Positions 18,196 through 27,010 of a DNA stretch of 64,000 nt are shown piece by piece. The number at the start of each line of letters is the position of its first letter. Position 1 is the first letter of the stretch. Origin of the DNA: Candidatus Amulumruptor caecigallinarius. Its GTDB lineage: Bacteria > Bacteroidota > Bacteroidia > Bacteroidales > Muribaculaceae. The notes under the pieces were generated by a model that did no database searches, was not told the DNA's origin, and saw only the letters and a program-made list of their open reading frames with translations. The stretch is taken from positions 31,887 through 95,886 of the forward strand of contig JAMPDP010000005.1 in the NCBI GenBank assembly GCA_023665605.1. Direction: 5' to 3'. The position numbers were made by a program, and so were the translations under genes.

Positions 18196-19632
18196 ATGAT
18201 AAACCGTGTGTTGATCAGAATGAAGGTGGTGCAACTCCTTTATTCATATCTGCTTACTAAGAGCGAATTCAAGATTAACCCGGCGCCGGTTAACCCGACG
18301 CGTGACCGCGCATTTGCCCACACGGTGTATGTTGACTTGCTACTGATGCTTCTTGAGCTCGGTGGTTATCGCACGTCAACAAGTCAGGGTGTCACCGCGG
18401 CTGACTCCCTGCCTCGCAACCCCCGTTTCAATCAATCTAAGATGATGCGCTCTCTCGCGTCCAATGACGACATCCGCGCCATCATCAACCGTCGTGGAGC
18501 TGACCACATTGATTTTGATAAGGCGCTCGCAGCTATCTACACCGCTGTCACTGATTCGGAGCTATATAAGAAGTATCTCCGTGCACGCAAGCGCGGTCTT
18601 CAGGAAGATGTAGAGTTCTGGTCTGAGATTATCACCACGGTGATAGCCCCCTCAGAGGCGTTTGTATCCGCTGCCCGTGCCCACGAAGGGTTCACGCTCA
18701 AAGGTATGGAGCAGGGAGTGCCAGCCGTCATCCACACACTCAATGATTTCAACGACGAGAGCAACGCGCTGACTGCCGCCCGCAATGCACTTGACCACTC
18801 GCTTGACAAGGCATATGAACTATACCACGGACTGCTTGCTCTCCCAGCCGAAATAACCCGCGCATATGAGCGCCGCATCGAGGCCGGACGCAACAAGTTT
18901 CTTCCCACAGATGCTGACCTTAACCCGGACACACGCCTGCTTGACAACAAGCTTGTCGCTGAGCTTGAGGCTGATCCTGACGTAGCGGCATTTGCTGAGG
19001 AGCACCCGGGGCAGTGGGAAAACAGCGACCTGCTCATTGACCATCTCCTCGATGAAATCCTCCAGAGTGACATCTACAAGGATTACCTCGCCATCAGCAA
19101 CCCCACGCTAAGCGACGATGCGGCTTTCTGGCGCCACGTGCTCCGCAGCATTATTATTCCTGACACCGAGCTGGCAGAGGCTCTGGAGTCGAAGAGTGTC
19201 TATTGGAACGACGACCTCGACATCATGGGTACATTTGCTGTGAAGACGTTCAAGCGGCTGGGCTCGGATGACGAGGACGTTCGAGCCACGGCAATCCTAC
19301 CCAAATATAAGGATGACGAGGATCGTCGCTTCGGCCCGGAACTCTTCGGCGATGTCGTAGAGCACTATAATGATTACCGTGAACTTATCGACTCGTTCAT
19401 TGATAGCCGCCAATGGGACTCTGAGCGTTTGGCTTTCATGGACGTGGTGATTATGTGCACCGCCATTGCCGAGATGCTCAACTATCCACAGATTCCCATC
19501 CCCGTCACCCTCAACGAGTACATTGAGATAGCCAACAGTTACAGTACACCCAAGAGCGGCAAGTTCGTCAACGGCGTACTCTATTCCGTCATCAACCGTC
19601 TCAAGGAGGAAGGGCGTCTCAATCGAGGCTGA
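18196..19632 (+). CDS. nusB: transcription antitermination factor NusB (long Bacteroidetes form)
   Basis: NusB with NusE (S10) binds BoxA RNA in rRNA leaders and promotes antitermination. 478 residues with the ATG at 18196 (MINRVLIRMKVVQLLYSYLL); the upstream in-frame ATG at 18112 overlaps the -7 box and is rejected. The canonical all-helical NusB domain is at the C-terminus (about residues 330-478, with SRQWDSERLAFMDVVIMCTAI and YIEIANSYSTPKSGKFVNGV). The N-terminal extension is usual in Bacteroidetes, where the protein is about three times the length of the E. coli protein. It is first of a plus-strand group with yajC, ybbR-like and coaE, although a 110-nt gap follows. Confidence 0.92.
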   Translation: MINRVLIRMKVVQLLYSYLLTKSEFKINPAPVNPTRDRAFAHTVYVDLLLMLLELGGYRTSTSQGVTAADSLPRNPRFNQSKMMRSLASNDDIRAIINRRGADHIDFDKALAAIYTAVTDSELYKKYLRARKRGLQEDVEFWSEIITTVIAPSEAFVSAARAHEGFTLKGMEQGVPAVIHTLNDFNDESNALTAARNALDHSLDKAYELYHGLLALPAEITRAYERRIEAGRNKFLPTDADLNPDTRLLDNKLVAELEADPDVAAFAEEHPGQWENSDLLIDHLLDEILQSDIYKDYLAISNPTLSDDAAFWRHVLRSIIIPDTELAEALESKSVYWNDDLDIMGTFAVKTFKRLGSDDEDVRATAILPKYKDDEDRRFGPELFGDVVEHYNDYRELIDSFIDSRQWDSERLAFMDVVIMCTAIAEMLNYPQIPIPVTLNEYIEIANSYSTPKSGKFVNGVLYSVINRLKEEGRLNRG

Positions 19633-19742
19633 ACCCCGCTTCCCGTAATCTTCTGATATTTACCACCCCCTCAACCACACTTCTCCTCATACTTTAATTA
19701 CCCCCCTAACCCTACTCACCCAATTCTTAATCCTTACATCCC

Positions 19743-20078
19743 ATGCTTTACAACCTCGTAACCCTCCAGGCCGAAGGCGCATCCTCCGGCATGATGAATA
19801 TGCTGATGATCGTAGCTCTCATCGTGGTGTTTTACTTCTTTATGATCCGCCCTCAGCAGAAGAAGCAGAAGGAAATCCGCAAGTTCCGTGAAGGCCTCCA
19901 GAAGGGCGACAAGGTGATCAGTGCCGGCGGTATCTACGGCAAGATCATCGACATGAAGGACTCTTACATCATTCTGGAGATTGACAAGGGTGTCAACATC
20001 CGTATTGACAAGGGTTCTGTATATCCCTCAGCCGTTGACATCGAGCAGACCGGCGGCAACCCCGAGGAGAAGAAGTAA
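19743..20078 (+). CDS. yajC: preprotein translocase accessory subunit YajC
   Basis: Small inner-membrane partner of SecDF in protein export. 111 residues: one transmembrane helix (residues about 19-37, MMNMLMIVALIVVFYFFMIRP) followed by the conserved RPQQKKQKEIRKFREGLQKG segment and a small beta domain with VISAGGIYGKI. The length is typical. It is 15 nt upstream of the YbbR-domain gene, a common Bacteroidales order. Confidence 0.96.
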   Translation: MLYNLVTLQAEGASSGMMNMLMIVALIVVFYFFMIRPQQKKQKEIRKFREGLQKGDKVISAGGIYGKIIDMKDSYIILEIDKGVNIRIDKGSVYPSAVDIEQTGGNPEEKK

Positions 20079-20093
20079 TCCTCTTTCACTGCC

Positions 20094-21086
20094 ATGAGCA
20101 CCGGTAATCCCATCAAGCAACGCATCCTTAAGGCGGCGGCCGCTATGCGTGCCGCCACCCACTCGTCTAAGGGCAAGGATGTGCTGATGTATCTGGTGTT
20201 CGTGTTTATCGCGTTCATTTTCTGGGTGCTCCTCTCACTTGATGCGGAGGTCACCAAGGACTATGAGCTCCCCATGGAAGTCACCGAGATGCCTGACAGT
20301 GTGCATCTCATAGGCTCCGTGCCCCGCACTCTGAACGTCACTGTAAAGAGCAAGGGCGCCCAGCTCATTCGCTATGAGTGGGGTAAGATGCCGGTCATGA
20401 AGCTGAAGTTTGCCGACCTGTCGACCAAAGACAATCGGCTCTCGGCATCCCGCATCAAGCTTGAGGCTGCCGTGCGCGACTATTTCGGTGCCGGCGTCAC
20501 TGTCATGGCTCTTAAACCGGATTCAATAGGCACACCTTACACGTCGCGTCCCGGCGTAAGGGTGCCTATACATCTGCTTGCCGACATCCACACAGACCTG
20601 CAATACACCGTCAGCGGTCCCATTCAGTGCAGTGCCGATTCGGTGATGCTCTATTCAGTCAGCGACATCGCCCAGCGATTGACTCAGGTCAATACTACCC
20701 CTATTGTGCGCCGTGACCTCAAGGATACCACCGTGATAGTTGTGCCGCTGGAACACATTGAGGGTGTCAAGATGGTACCGGCAGAAGTAAAGGTGTTGAT
20801 TCCTGTGGAGCCGCTGATTGCCAAGAAGCGCCAGATTCCCGTAGAGGCTTCGGGATGTCCGGCCGGCACCTCGCTGATTACGTTCCCCTCCAAGGTGACC
20901 ATCTCGTATCTCGTGCCGATGAGCCGGTACAATTCTGAACAATCCATGAAGGCTTACGTCAAGTATGCCGACATCAGCAGAAATGCTTCAAAGGTGCCCG
21001 TGTATGTCACCACGCCACCTCCCGGATGCACCGGCCTCACTTTCTCCCCTGACAGCGTGGAGTATATCATAGAGCGCGGCCAATAA
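20094..21086 (+). CDS. YbbR-like domain membrane-anchored protein
   Basis: 330 residues: a cytosolic N-terminus of about 27 residues, one transmembrane helix (about 28-48, VLMYLVFVFIAFIFWVLLSL), then an extracytoplasmic region with repeated YbbR-type beta modules. YbbR (CdaR) proteins in Firmicutes regulate diadenylate cyclase; in Bacteroidales the gene usually lies between yajC and coaE as here, and its role is less clear. No cdaA is adjacent. It ends 7 nt before coaE, so co-transcription is likely. Confidence 0.85.
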   Translation: MSTGNPIKQRILKAAAAMRAATHSSKGKDVLMYLVFVFIAFIFWVLLSLDAEVTKDYELPMEVTEMPDSVHLIGSVPRTLNVTVKSKGAQLIRYEWGKMPVMKLKFADLSTKDNRLSASRIKLEAAVRDYFGAGVTVMALKPDSIGTPYTSRPGVRVPIHLLADIHTDLQYTVSGPIQCSADSVMLYSVSDIAQRLTQVNTTPIVRRDLKDTTVIVVPLEHIEGVKMVPAEVKVLIPVEPLIAKKRQIPVEASGCPAGTSLITFPSKVTISYLVPMSRYNSEQSMKAYVKYADISRNASKVPVYVTTPPPGCTGLTFSPDSVEYIIERGQ

Positions 21087-21093
21087 TTGAACA

Positions 21094-21705
21094 ATGCCTC
21101 AAGCCATTGCAATTTCACCGTGTAAACCCGGTCATAGTCGTCTTACGGCCATCACCGGTGGCATCGGTGCCGGCAAGAGTGTGGTCAGTGATATAATCCG
21201 AGCCATTGGTTATAGCGTGTATGACTGCGACAGCCGTGCCAAGGCACTGATGGATGCTGACACCGATATTCACGCTGCATTAAGCCGCGACATTCACCCC
21301 CGGTGTGTCGTTGACGGAGTGATAGACAGGAGGTTGATAGCCGACATAGTGTTTGCTGATGCCAAGCGCCTGGCAGTTCTCAATGGCATAGTTCATGCAG
21401 CCGTCCGCGCAGACTTGCTTGCATGGCGTGCAGTTAATCAAGATGAGAGACGGCTGTTTGTAGAGACTGCCATTCTCACAGAGAGTGGCCTCGATGGTAT
21501 GGTGGATGATGTGTGGGAAGTTACTGCCCCGGAGCAATTGCGCATCGACCGCGTGATGAAACGCAACAGTATGTCAGCAGAAGCCGTCCGGGCACGGATA
21601 GCCAGCCAGAGTCCACTCCCTGCCGGCTTCCATCTTCCGGTTCATACCATTTGCAACGATGGCGTGCACCCCTTGCTCCCCCGTATAGAGGAGCTACTTG
21701 CTTAG
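21094..21705 (+). CDS. coaE: dephospho-CoA kinase
   Basis: Last step of coenzyme A synthesis: phosphorylates the 3'-hydroxyl of the ribose of dephospho-CoA. 203 residues with the P-loop ITGGIGAGKSVVS at residues 20-32, a DCDSRAKALM segment after it, and the lid region RMKRNSMSAEAVRARIASQ near residue 150. An N-terminal extension of about 15 residues precedes the first strand, so a later start is possible. It is convergent with the nucleotidyltransferase gene, whose stop lies only 10 nt away. Confidence 0.93.
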   Translation: MPQAIAISPCKPGHSRLTAITGGIGAGKSVVSDIIRAIGYSVYDCDSRAKALMDADTDIHAALSRDIHPRCVVDGVIDRRLIADIVFADAKRLAVLNGIVHAAVRADLLAWRAVNQDERRLFVETAILTESGLDGMVDDVWEVTAPEQLRIDRVMKRNSMSAEAVRARIASQSPLPAGFHLPVHTICNDGVHPLLPRIEELLA

Positions 21706-21717
21706 GAAGCAAGCTCT
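21691..21717. terminator. possible bidirectional hairpin between coaE and the nucleotidyltransferase
   Basis: CTTGCTT AGG AAGCAAG forms a 7-bp stem across the coaE stop codon, extended by GAG/CTC after a bulge. It lies in the 10-nt gap between two convergent genes. U-tracts are weak on both sides. Confidence 0.4.
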
Positions 21718-22486
21718 AAATAAAATCCAAATCGTCATGCACAAGTGTTTGCGCTATGGCGAGGGTTTCGGGGCGTCCTACGTCTAACCATGTGTAGTTG
21801 TCGGCACGGTGTGACCGGATGTCAAGTGCCTCCGTGTTGTCGAAATAGAAGGGTGTCAGGGAAAACACTTCCCCATGGTTAGCAGCATATTCTTTAAGAA
21901 GCGGGGCTACGCCGGGACTCAACACATGGATGCCGAGGAAGCCGAGAGGGGAGAGGTCAGCTTTGTCAAGCCCGGAGGGACGCACTTCGCCGGTCGACAC
22001 ATTTTCCCACCCACGCATACGTTGCTGCTTGTCAAAGAGCAGGTAGCGCGTTGTGGGACGCGCTGCCGTGGCAAGCGTCACTGCGGGGAGCTCAGAGTGG
22101 CGTGCCAGATGCGCTTCAATCATCGGCTGCAAAGGTATATCAGTGAAAATGTCAACGTTGTGAAGCAAGATGGCATCAGCATCTGTCATTGAGGAAATCG
22201 CTTTCAACAGACCGCCGCCGGTGTCAAGCAGCTGTGAGCTTTCATCACTGACATGGAGGTTTGCACCTAAGAGGGTTGCATTGGCCGCTATCCACTCCTT
22301 AACCAACTGTGCATGATGATGCACGTTAACAGTAATGTCAGTCACACCGGCCGCTATGAGACGGCGAATAGTGCGTTCCAGCATGGTGACTCTTCCAACC
22401 TCCACCAGAGCTTTGGGGATGGTGTCGGTAATCGGTCGCAACCGTGAGCCTATGCCCGCTGCAAAAATCAGTCCTTTTACGTTCAT
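21716..22486 (-). CDS. sugar-1-phosphate nucleotidyltransferase, MurU-like
   Basis: 256-residue GT-A fold nucleotidyltransferase. The N-terminal signature KGLIFAAGIGSRLRPITDTIPKALVEVG is intact (GxGxRLxPxT and the PKAL lysine), with HNVDIFTDIP as the metal-binding aspartate motif near residue 105. It follows the kinase/RapZ fusion gene by 33 nt. In Pseudomonas the pair AmgK (MurNAc/GlcNAc anomeric kinase) and MurU (MurNAc-1-P uridylyltransferase) forms a peptidoglycan recycling bypass. The same order of a kinase and a MurU-like enzyme makes that the best functional guess. A GlcNAc-1-P or mannose-1-P enzyme is an alternative. Confidence 0.82.
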   Translation of the reverse strand: MNVKGLIFAAGIGSRLRPITDTIPKALVEVGRVTMLERTIRRLIAAGVTDITVNVHHHAQLVKEWIAANATLLGANLHVSDESSQLLDTGGGLLKAISSMTDADAILLHNVDIFTDIPLQPMIEAHLARHSELPAVTLATAARPTTRYLLFDKQQRMRGWENVSTGEVRPSGLDKADLSPLGFLGIHVLSPGVAPLLKEYAANHGEVFSLTPFYFDNTEALDIRSHRADNYTWLDVGRPETLAIAQTLVHDDLDFI

Positions 22487-22519
22487 TGCTTTTAAACAAC
22501 CTCTTACAAATCTTTCCGC

Positions 22520-23968
22520 TCAGAGCATTCTGTCTACCCCCTGTTCGCGGTGAATCAGGCGAACATTAATATCTCCGCGCTTTGCAAGATGACGGGCAAG
22601 CCGTTCGGCTGAATATACGCTGCGGTGCCTGCCTCCGGTGCATCCGAAGCCTACCGAGAGCGACGTGAATCCCCGCGAGAGATATTTGTCTACGGCTGCA
22701 TCCACCAATGCCTCGGCGTGAGCTATAAACGGCTCCACCTCACCCTGAGCCTCCAAAAATTCTATCACAGGCTCATCCATGCCGGTCAGTTGCTTGTAAC
22801 GGTCATAACGGCCCGGATTGTGTAGGGCACGGCAGTCAAAGATGAATCCGCCACCATTGCCGGAGGCATCTTCGGGGTAGCACTTGCGGTACGAGAAACT
22901 TGTTACAGTAACTGTCAGACCCTCTGCGCTCTGCTCTGGTTTCTGTGACCCCTTCACGGACTCACGCAACGCCTTGGCCACAGCCGGGTAGCGGGCTGTA
23001 ATCACGTCATCGGACAGTATCGCGTCAACAACGCCGGGGGCACCAGCCATGAACTGCGGTTTGCGCTCGATACTGCCTCGGAAGCCATAAGCGCCAAGGG
23101 TCTGAAGCCTCCGGAGCAGCAAGATGTCGGGCAGTGTCTCTCGGGCTTGGGTAACGCACTCCTCACTCGCGAAGTAAGGCTGTAATTTGGCTGCCTCGGC
23201 GAAATATTCATTGATAAGCGCCTCCCGCACATCTTCGGGATACTTGGCACGTCCTTGCCAAAGGAATGACGCCAGGTCATACAGGTATGATCCGCGCCGT
23301 CCGCCTTGAAAATCAATAAACGCCGGGCCTTTAGGTGTCACCATCACATTGCGGCTCTGGCAGTCGCGGAGCATGAAGGTGGGCGTCGATTGCCGTTCCA
23401 TAGCCGTCATGTTGCGCTCTGCAAGCCGCTCGAAGTCATCCTCAAGTGCCGGCTCATTAAGATTGGCCACCAATGGCCGCAAGTAGCAATACTTGAAGTA
23501 GTTCAGGTCCCACATAATTTCACGCCGACCCATCGCTTCTGAGGGGTAGCACTTGTGGAAATTAATATGCGGTGATGCACACCAGTGGATATGTGCTAAA
23601 GCTCTCATGGTGGCTGTAAGCAGCTCCATATCTTCGGAGCCGTAGATGCCTGACTCTCGCGCTCCGGCTAAAGTCTCGTATAGCGACGTGTCGCCGAGAT
23701 CTGTTTGCAGATAAACCTCATGGTCAGGGCCGACTGCGATTACCTGTGGCACGTTCACACCCGCCTCGGCCAGCTTGTCTGACAGATAGATGAAAGCGTC
23801 GTTCTCCTCACGGTTGGGGCTAAAGGTGGCAATCATCGAGGTGCCGTCAGCCATCGTGAGGCGACCATAGCGTCTGTCCGACCCGGCCTGTGGCAGTAAA
23901 GTGACAGCAGCCTCCCCCGTCTTGGGGAAGGCCGCTGCTATGCGTTCTCTGATTTCGGTTTCGGTCAT
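22520..23968 (-). CDS. aminoglycoside-phosphotransferase-fold kinase fused to RapZ C-terminal domain
   Basis: 482 residues in two parts. Residues 1-340 form an APH/AmgK-type kinase: glycine-poor N-lobe, catalytic loop MLRDCQSRNVMV and metal-binding FIDFQGGRRGSYLYDLAS. Residues 355-482 match the C-terminal domain of RapZ (YvcJ), with VTSFSYRKCYPEDASGNGGG, FDCRALHNPGR and FGCTGGRHRSVYSAERLA. In E. coli RapZ this domain binds glucosamine-6-P and small RNAs; the N-terminal P-loop NTPase half of RapZ is absent. ATGA overlap with the upstream FKBP gene. Likely phosphorylates an amino sugar (MurNAc/GlcNAc) for the downstream MurU-like enzyme, with the RapZ part as sensor; this is inference. Confidence 0.85.
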   Translation of the reverse strand: MTETEIRERIAAAFPKTGEAAVTLLPQAGSDRRYGRLTMADGTSMIATFSPNREENDAFIYLSDKLAEAGVNVPQVIAVGPDHEVYLQTDLGDTSLYETLAGARESGIYGSEDMELLTATMRALAHIHWCASPHINFHKCYPSEAMGRREIMWDLNYFKYCYLRPLVANLNEPALEDDFERLAERNMTAMERQSTPTFMLRDCQSRNVMVTPKGPAFIDFQGGRRGSYLYDLASFLWQGRAKYPEDVREALINEYFAEAAKLQPYFASEECVTQARETLPDILLLRRLQTLGAYGFRGSIERKPQFMAGAPGVVDAILSDDVITARYPAVAKALRESVKGSQKPEQSAEGLTVTVTSFSYRKCYPEDASGNGGGFIFDCRALHNPGRYDRYKQLTGMDEPVIEFLEAQGEVEPFIAHAEALVDAAVDKYLSRGFTSLSVGFGCTGGRHRSVYSAERLARHLAKRGDINVRLIHREQGVDRML

Positions 23969-24528
23969 CGTGTCTCGTAATGAGGTATCTCCACCAGCTT
24001 GATGTTAAACACCAGCGTGGAGTATGACGGTATGCTCCCCTGCTGTGTGGACCCGTAGCCGGCACCTTCGGGAATAACAACTCTCACCGAGTCACCCACA
24101 TGCATCTGTGTCAGAGCCACGGTCCAGCCTTCCACCACTGATGTGAGGCCGGTGGTGAACAGGCTGTCAGTGTTGCTGTATGAGTCATCAAACCGCACCC
24201 CGTTGATCAGTTCGCCATGATACTTCACAGACACTGTGCTCGTCAGCATCGGGCGCAGATTTCCCTCGGTGAGTGCTCGGTCATTGAACCAGTGCATCAG
24301 CACGGTGGCACCGCTGTTCCAGGGCGCGGTCACACTCTCATAGAAGGGCGAACCGTCACTTTCGGTTAGAGCTGCCGCCTGCGTGATGTAGGCTTCGTTG
24401 GCCGACACCCACGCCTTGTCGATGTTCTTGTCCTTGTCATCGTCATCATTGTCGGGGCTGCATGACGTCAGTGCCGGAACGAGTGCCACGGCCATGGCCG
24501 CAAGTGATGTTGTGAGTAATCTTCGCAT
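23965..24528 (-). CDS. FKBP-type peptidyl-prolyl isomerase lipoprotein
   Basis: 187-residue exported protein. A signal peptide with lipobox (VPALTSCSPDNDD) predicts a lipoprotein anchored by Cys 23. The C-terminal FKBP domain (about 95-185) has VKYHGELINGVRFDDSY, GWTVALTQMHVGDSVRVVIP and the YGSTQQGSIPSYSTLVFNIKLVEI end, the classical FKBP signature. It probably assists folding of envelope proteins. Start overlaps the lemA stop by 1 nt, and its stop overlaps the next start by 4 nt, so it is translationally coupled in the operon. Confidence 0.92.
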   Translation of the reverse strand: MRRLLTTSLAAMAVALVPALTSCSPDNDDDDKDKNIDKAWVSANEAYITQAAALTESDGSPFYESVTAPWNSGATVLMHWFNDRALTEGNLRPMLTSTVSVKYHGELINGVRFDDSYSNTDSLFTTGLTSVVEGWTVALTQMHVGDSVRVVIPEGAGYGSTQQGSIPSYSTLVFNIKLVEIPHYETR

Positions 24529-25112
24529 CAGAATTTCACTTCAGGAGCTCGTTCTGCACCGCTTTCGGCCTTGAACTGAGGCTTGGGCTGAAAGCCGAAC
24601 CAAGAGGCATAGATGTTGGTGGGGAACTTCTTGATGGACACGTTGTAGACATTGACAGCCTCAGTGTAACGCGATCGTGCGGTGGCGATGCGGTTCTCGG
24701 TACCTTCGAGCTGGGCCTGGAGGTCACGGAAGTTCTCGTTGGCCTTCAAGTCAGGATAAGCCTCCGTCACGGCCAAAAGGCTCTTCAGTGCTCCCGAGAG
24801 CTCTCCCTGAGCCTGTTGAAACTTCGCGAGGGTCTCCTCGTTGAGGTCATTAGGGTCAATGGTGATGGATGTCGCGGCGGCACGAGCCTTGGTGACATTC
24901 TCCAGCGTGCTGCTCTCATGAGTGGCATACCCCTTCACGGTGTTCACCAGGTTGGGGATGAGGTCAGCACGGCGCTGATACTGGTTTTCTACTTCGGCCC
25001 ATGCCTGGTCTACGCCGTTCTGCTTCTCTACAAGTGAGTTGTAGTTGCAGGAGCTCAGTGAACCGAGCATGATGACGCTGCACAGTATGGCCAGCAGGCG
25101 TGAAAGTTTCAT
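24528..25112 (-). CDS. LemA family lipoprotein
   Basis: 194 residues with a lipoprotein signal peptide (LSSCNYN). The body is the LemA fold: long helices with EKQNGVDQAWAEVENQYQRRADLIPNLVNTVKG, AYPDLKANENFRDLQAQLEGTENRIA and YNVSIKKFPTN, all highly conserved in the family. LemA proteins often accompany TPM-domain (YgcG) or HtpX genes, neither of which is here. The ATG at 25112 is chosen because the in-frame extension to 25151 would overlap glyS and precede the signal peptide. The function is poorly known. Confidence 0.93.
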   Translation of the reverse strand: MKLSRLLAILCSVIMLGSLSSCNYNSLVEKQNGVDQAWAEVENQYQRRADLIPNLVNTVKGYATHESSTLENVTKARAAATSITIDPNDLNEETLAKFQQAQGELSGALKSLLAVTEAYPDLKANENFRDLQAQLEGTENRIATARSRYTEAVNVYNVSIKKFPTNIYASWFGFQPKPQFKAESGAERAPEVKF

Positions 25113-25147
25113 AGCTGTCGTATTTAGAGGTGGGGGAGAGGTATTGC

Positions 25148-26692
25148 TCAAGCGAGCTTGCGCAGGAGTGAGGTGATGCTCACGCGGTCATGAATCAGCT
25201 TGTGGAGGTCGGCTATGGCCACGCGGGTCTGCTCCATGGAGTCGCGCTCGCGCAGCGTCACTGTATTATCCTCAAGTGTCTGATGGTCAACAGTGATGCA
25301 GAAGGGAGTGCCGATGGCATCCTGTCGGCGGTAACGCTTGCCGATGGTGTCCTTCTCCTCATAGTGGGTGGCGAAGTCAAACTTCAGGTCGTTCACTATC
25401 TCACGTGCCTTCTCGGGCAGTCCGTCCTTGCGAACAAGCGGCAGAACGGCGCACTTCACCGGAGCCAAAGGTGCCGGCAGGTGGAGCACCACGCGGCTGT
25501 CACCACCCTCCAGCGGTTGCTCCTCATAGCTGGAGCAGAGCACGGAGAGGAACATTCGGTCCACGCCGATTGATGTCTCAATCACGTAAGGCGTATAGCT
25601 CTCGTTGAGCTCGGGGTCGAAGTACTGTATCTTCTTCCCGGAGAACTTCTCATGCTGGGAGAGGTCAAAGTTGGTGCGTGAGTGGATGCCCTCCACCTCC
25701 TTGAAGCCAAACGGCATCTCAAACTCAATGTCAGTGGCTGCATTGGCATAGTGGGCGAGCTTGTCATGGTCATGGTAACGGTACTTTGCATCACCAAGAC
25801 CAAGCGCCTTGTGCCAGCGCAGACGGGTTTCCTTCCACTTGGCAAACCACTCCAGCTCTGAGCCCGGGCGGACGAAGAACTGCATCTCCATCTGCTCAAA
25901 CTCGCGCATGCGGAAGATGAACTGGCGCGCCACAATCTCGTTGCGGAATGCCTTACCTATCTGGGCGATGCCGAAGGGGATGCGCATGCGCCCCGTCTTC
26001 TGCACGTTCAGGTAGTTCACGAAGATGCCCTGTGCCGTCTCAGGTCGCAGATACACCGTCATCGCGCCGTCTGCCGTTGAGCCCATCTCGGTCTTGAACA
26101 TCAGGTTAAACTGACGCACCTCCGTCCAGTTCTTTGTGCCGGAGATGGGGCAGACTATCTCTTCGTCAATGATTATCTGGCGCAGACCGTCAAGGTCGTT
26201 GGCATTCAGTGCGTCACTGAACCGCTGGTGCAGAGCCTCACGCTTGGCGCGTATCTCAGCCACGCGCGGGTTGGTCTCGCGGAACAATGCCTCGTCAAAG
26301 CTCTCACCGAAGCGCTTGCGGGCCTTGGCCACCTCTTTCTCTATCTTGTCATCCATCTTGGCCAGATGGTCCTCGATGAGAACATCGGCGCGGTAACGCT
26401 TCTTGGAGTCGCGGTTGTCAATCAGAGGGTCGTTGAACGCATCAACGTGGCCCGATGCCTTCCAGATGGTCGGGTGCATGAAGATGGCCGAGTCGATGCC
26501 CACAATATTCTCGTGGAGCAGCGTCATCGCGTCCCACCAGTAGCGCTTAATGTTGTTCTTGAGCTCTACGCCGTTCTGGCCGTAGTCATACACGGCTGAG
26601 AGGCCGTCATAAATCTCACTTGACTGAAACACGAAGCCATATTCCTTGGCGTGTGCCACAATCTTCTTGAACACGTCATCTTGCTGTGCCAT
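25148..26692 (-). CDS. glyS: glycyl-tRNA synthetase, class II homodimeric type
   Basis: Charges tRNA-Gly. 514 residues, the alpha2 type found in Bacteroidetes, Firmicutes and eukaryotes rather than the E. coli alpha2beta2 enzyme. N-terminal YGFVFQSSEIYDGLSAVYDYGQNG is typical; motif 2 region FRMREFEQMEMQFFVRPGSE and motif 3 region GVDRMFLSVL are present, with an anticodon-binding domain (APVKCAVLPLVRKDG) from about residue 400. It heads the operon glyS-lemA-FKBP-kinase/RapZ-MurU-like. The ATG at 26692 follows the usual N-terminus MAQQDDVFKKIVAHAKEYGF. Confidence 0.97.
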   Translation of the reverse strand: MAQQDDVFKKIVAHAKEYGFVFQSSEIYDGLSAVYDYGQNGVELKNNIKRYWWDAMTLLHENIVGIDSAIFMHPTIWKASGHVDAFNDPLIDNRDSKKRYRADVLIEDHLAKMDDKIEKEVAKARKRFGESFDEALFRETNPRVAEIRAKREALHQRFSDALNANDLDGLRQIIIDEEIVCPISGTKNWTEVRQFNLMFKTEMGSTADGAMTVYLRPETAQGIFVNYLNVQKTGRMRIPFGIAQIGKAFRNEIVARQFIFRMREFEQMEMQFFVRPGSELEWFAKWKETRLRWHKALGLGDAKYRYHDHDKLAHYANAATDIEFEMPFGFKEVEGIHSRTNFDLSQHEKFSGKKIQYFDPELNESYTPYVIETSIGVDRMFLSVLCSSYEEQPLEGGDSRVVLHLPAPLAPVKCAVLPLVRKDGLPEKAREIVNDLKFDFATHYEEKDTIGKRYRRQDAIGTPFCITVDHQTLEDNTVTLRERDSMEQTRVAIADLHKLIHDRVSITSLLRKLA

Positions 26693-26798
26693 AGTTCCTT
26701 GCGTTGTAGGAGAGTGGTGTGGTGGTGTATGTTGTTTTGTTAGTTAAATCATTCGCGCGGCAGAGCTCCCGAATCCCGGAACCCCCACCTTCAAGCCA

Positions 26799-26806
26799 CA
26801 AAGTTA
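26799..26806 (-). promoter_or_regulatory. -7 box of the glyS operon
   Basis: TAACTTTG on the minus strand, 107 nt before the glyS ATG, fits TAnnTTTG. No clear -33 TTTG at the expected distance. Confidence 0.5.
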
Positions 26807-26946
26807 GCAATTTTCCGCAAATCAACAGCCCCTCCCCTCAATACGCAGTCATAACTGTGCTTAAACACGTACATATGACTGCACCGGAATGCCACATGTT
26901 GCCCTTTCGAATGAGGGTGGGGCGTGCCGCGTGTGGAAAAAGTTTG

Positions 26947-26954
26947 TAACTTTG
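26947..26954 (+). promoter_or_regulatory. -7 box upstream of rfbD
   Basis: TAACTTTG on the plus strand, 57 nt before the rfbD ATG. The -33 region is not a clear match. It is divergent from the glyS -7 box at 26799. Confidence 0.5.
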
Positions 26955-27010
26955 CAGTGAGAAACTGTAATTGGAATTTACTTATCACACCCTTATAAAT
27001 ATCGCTGCTC

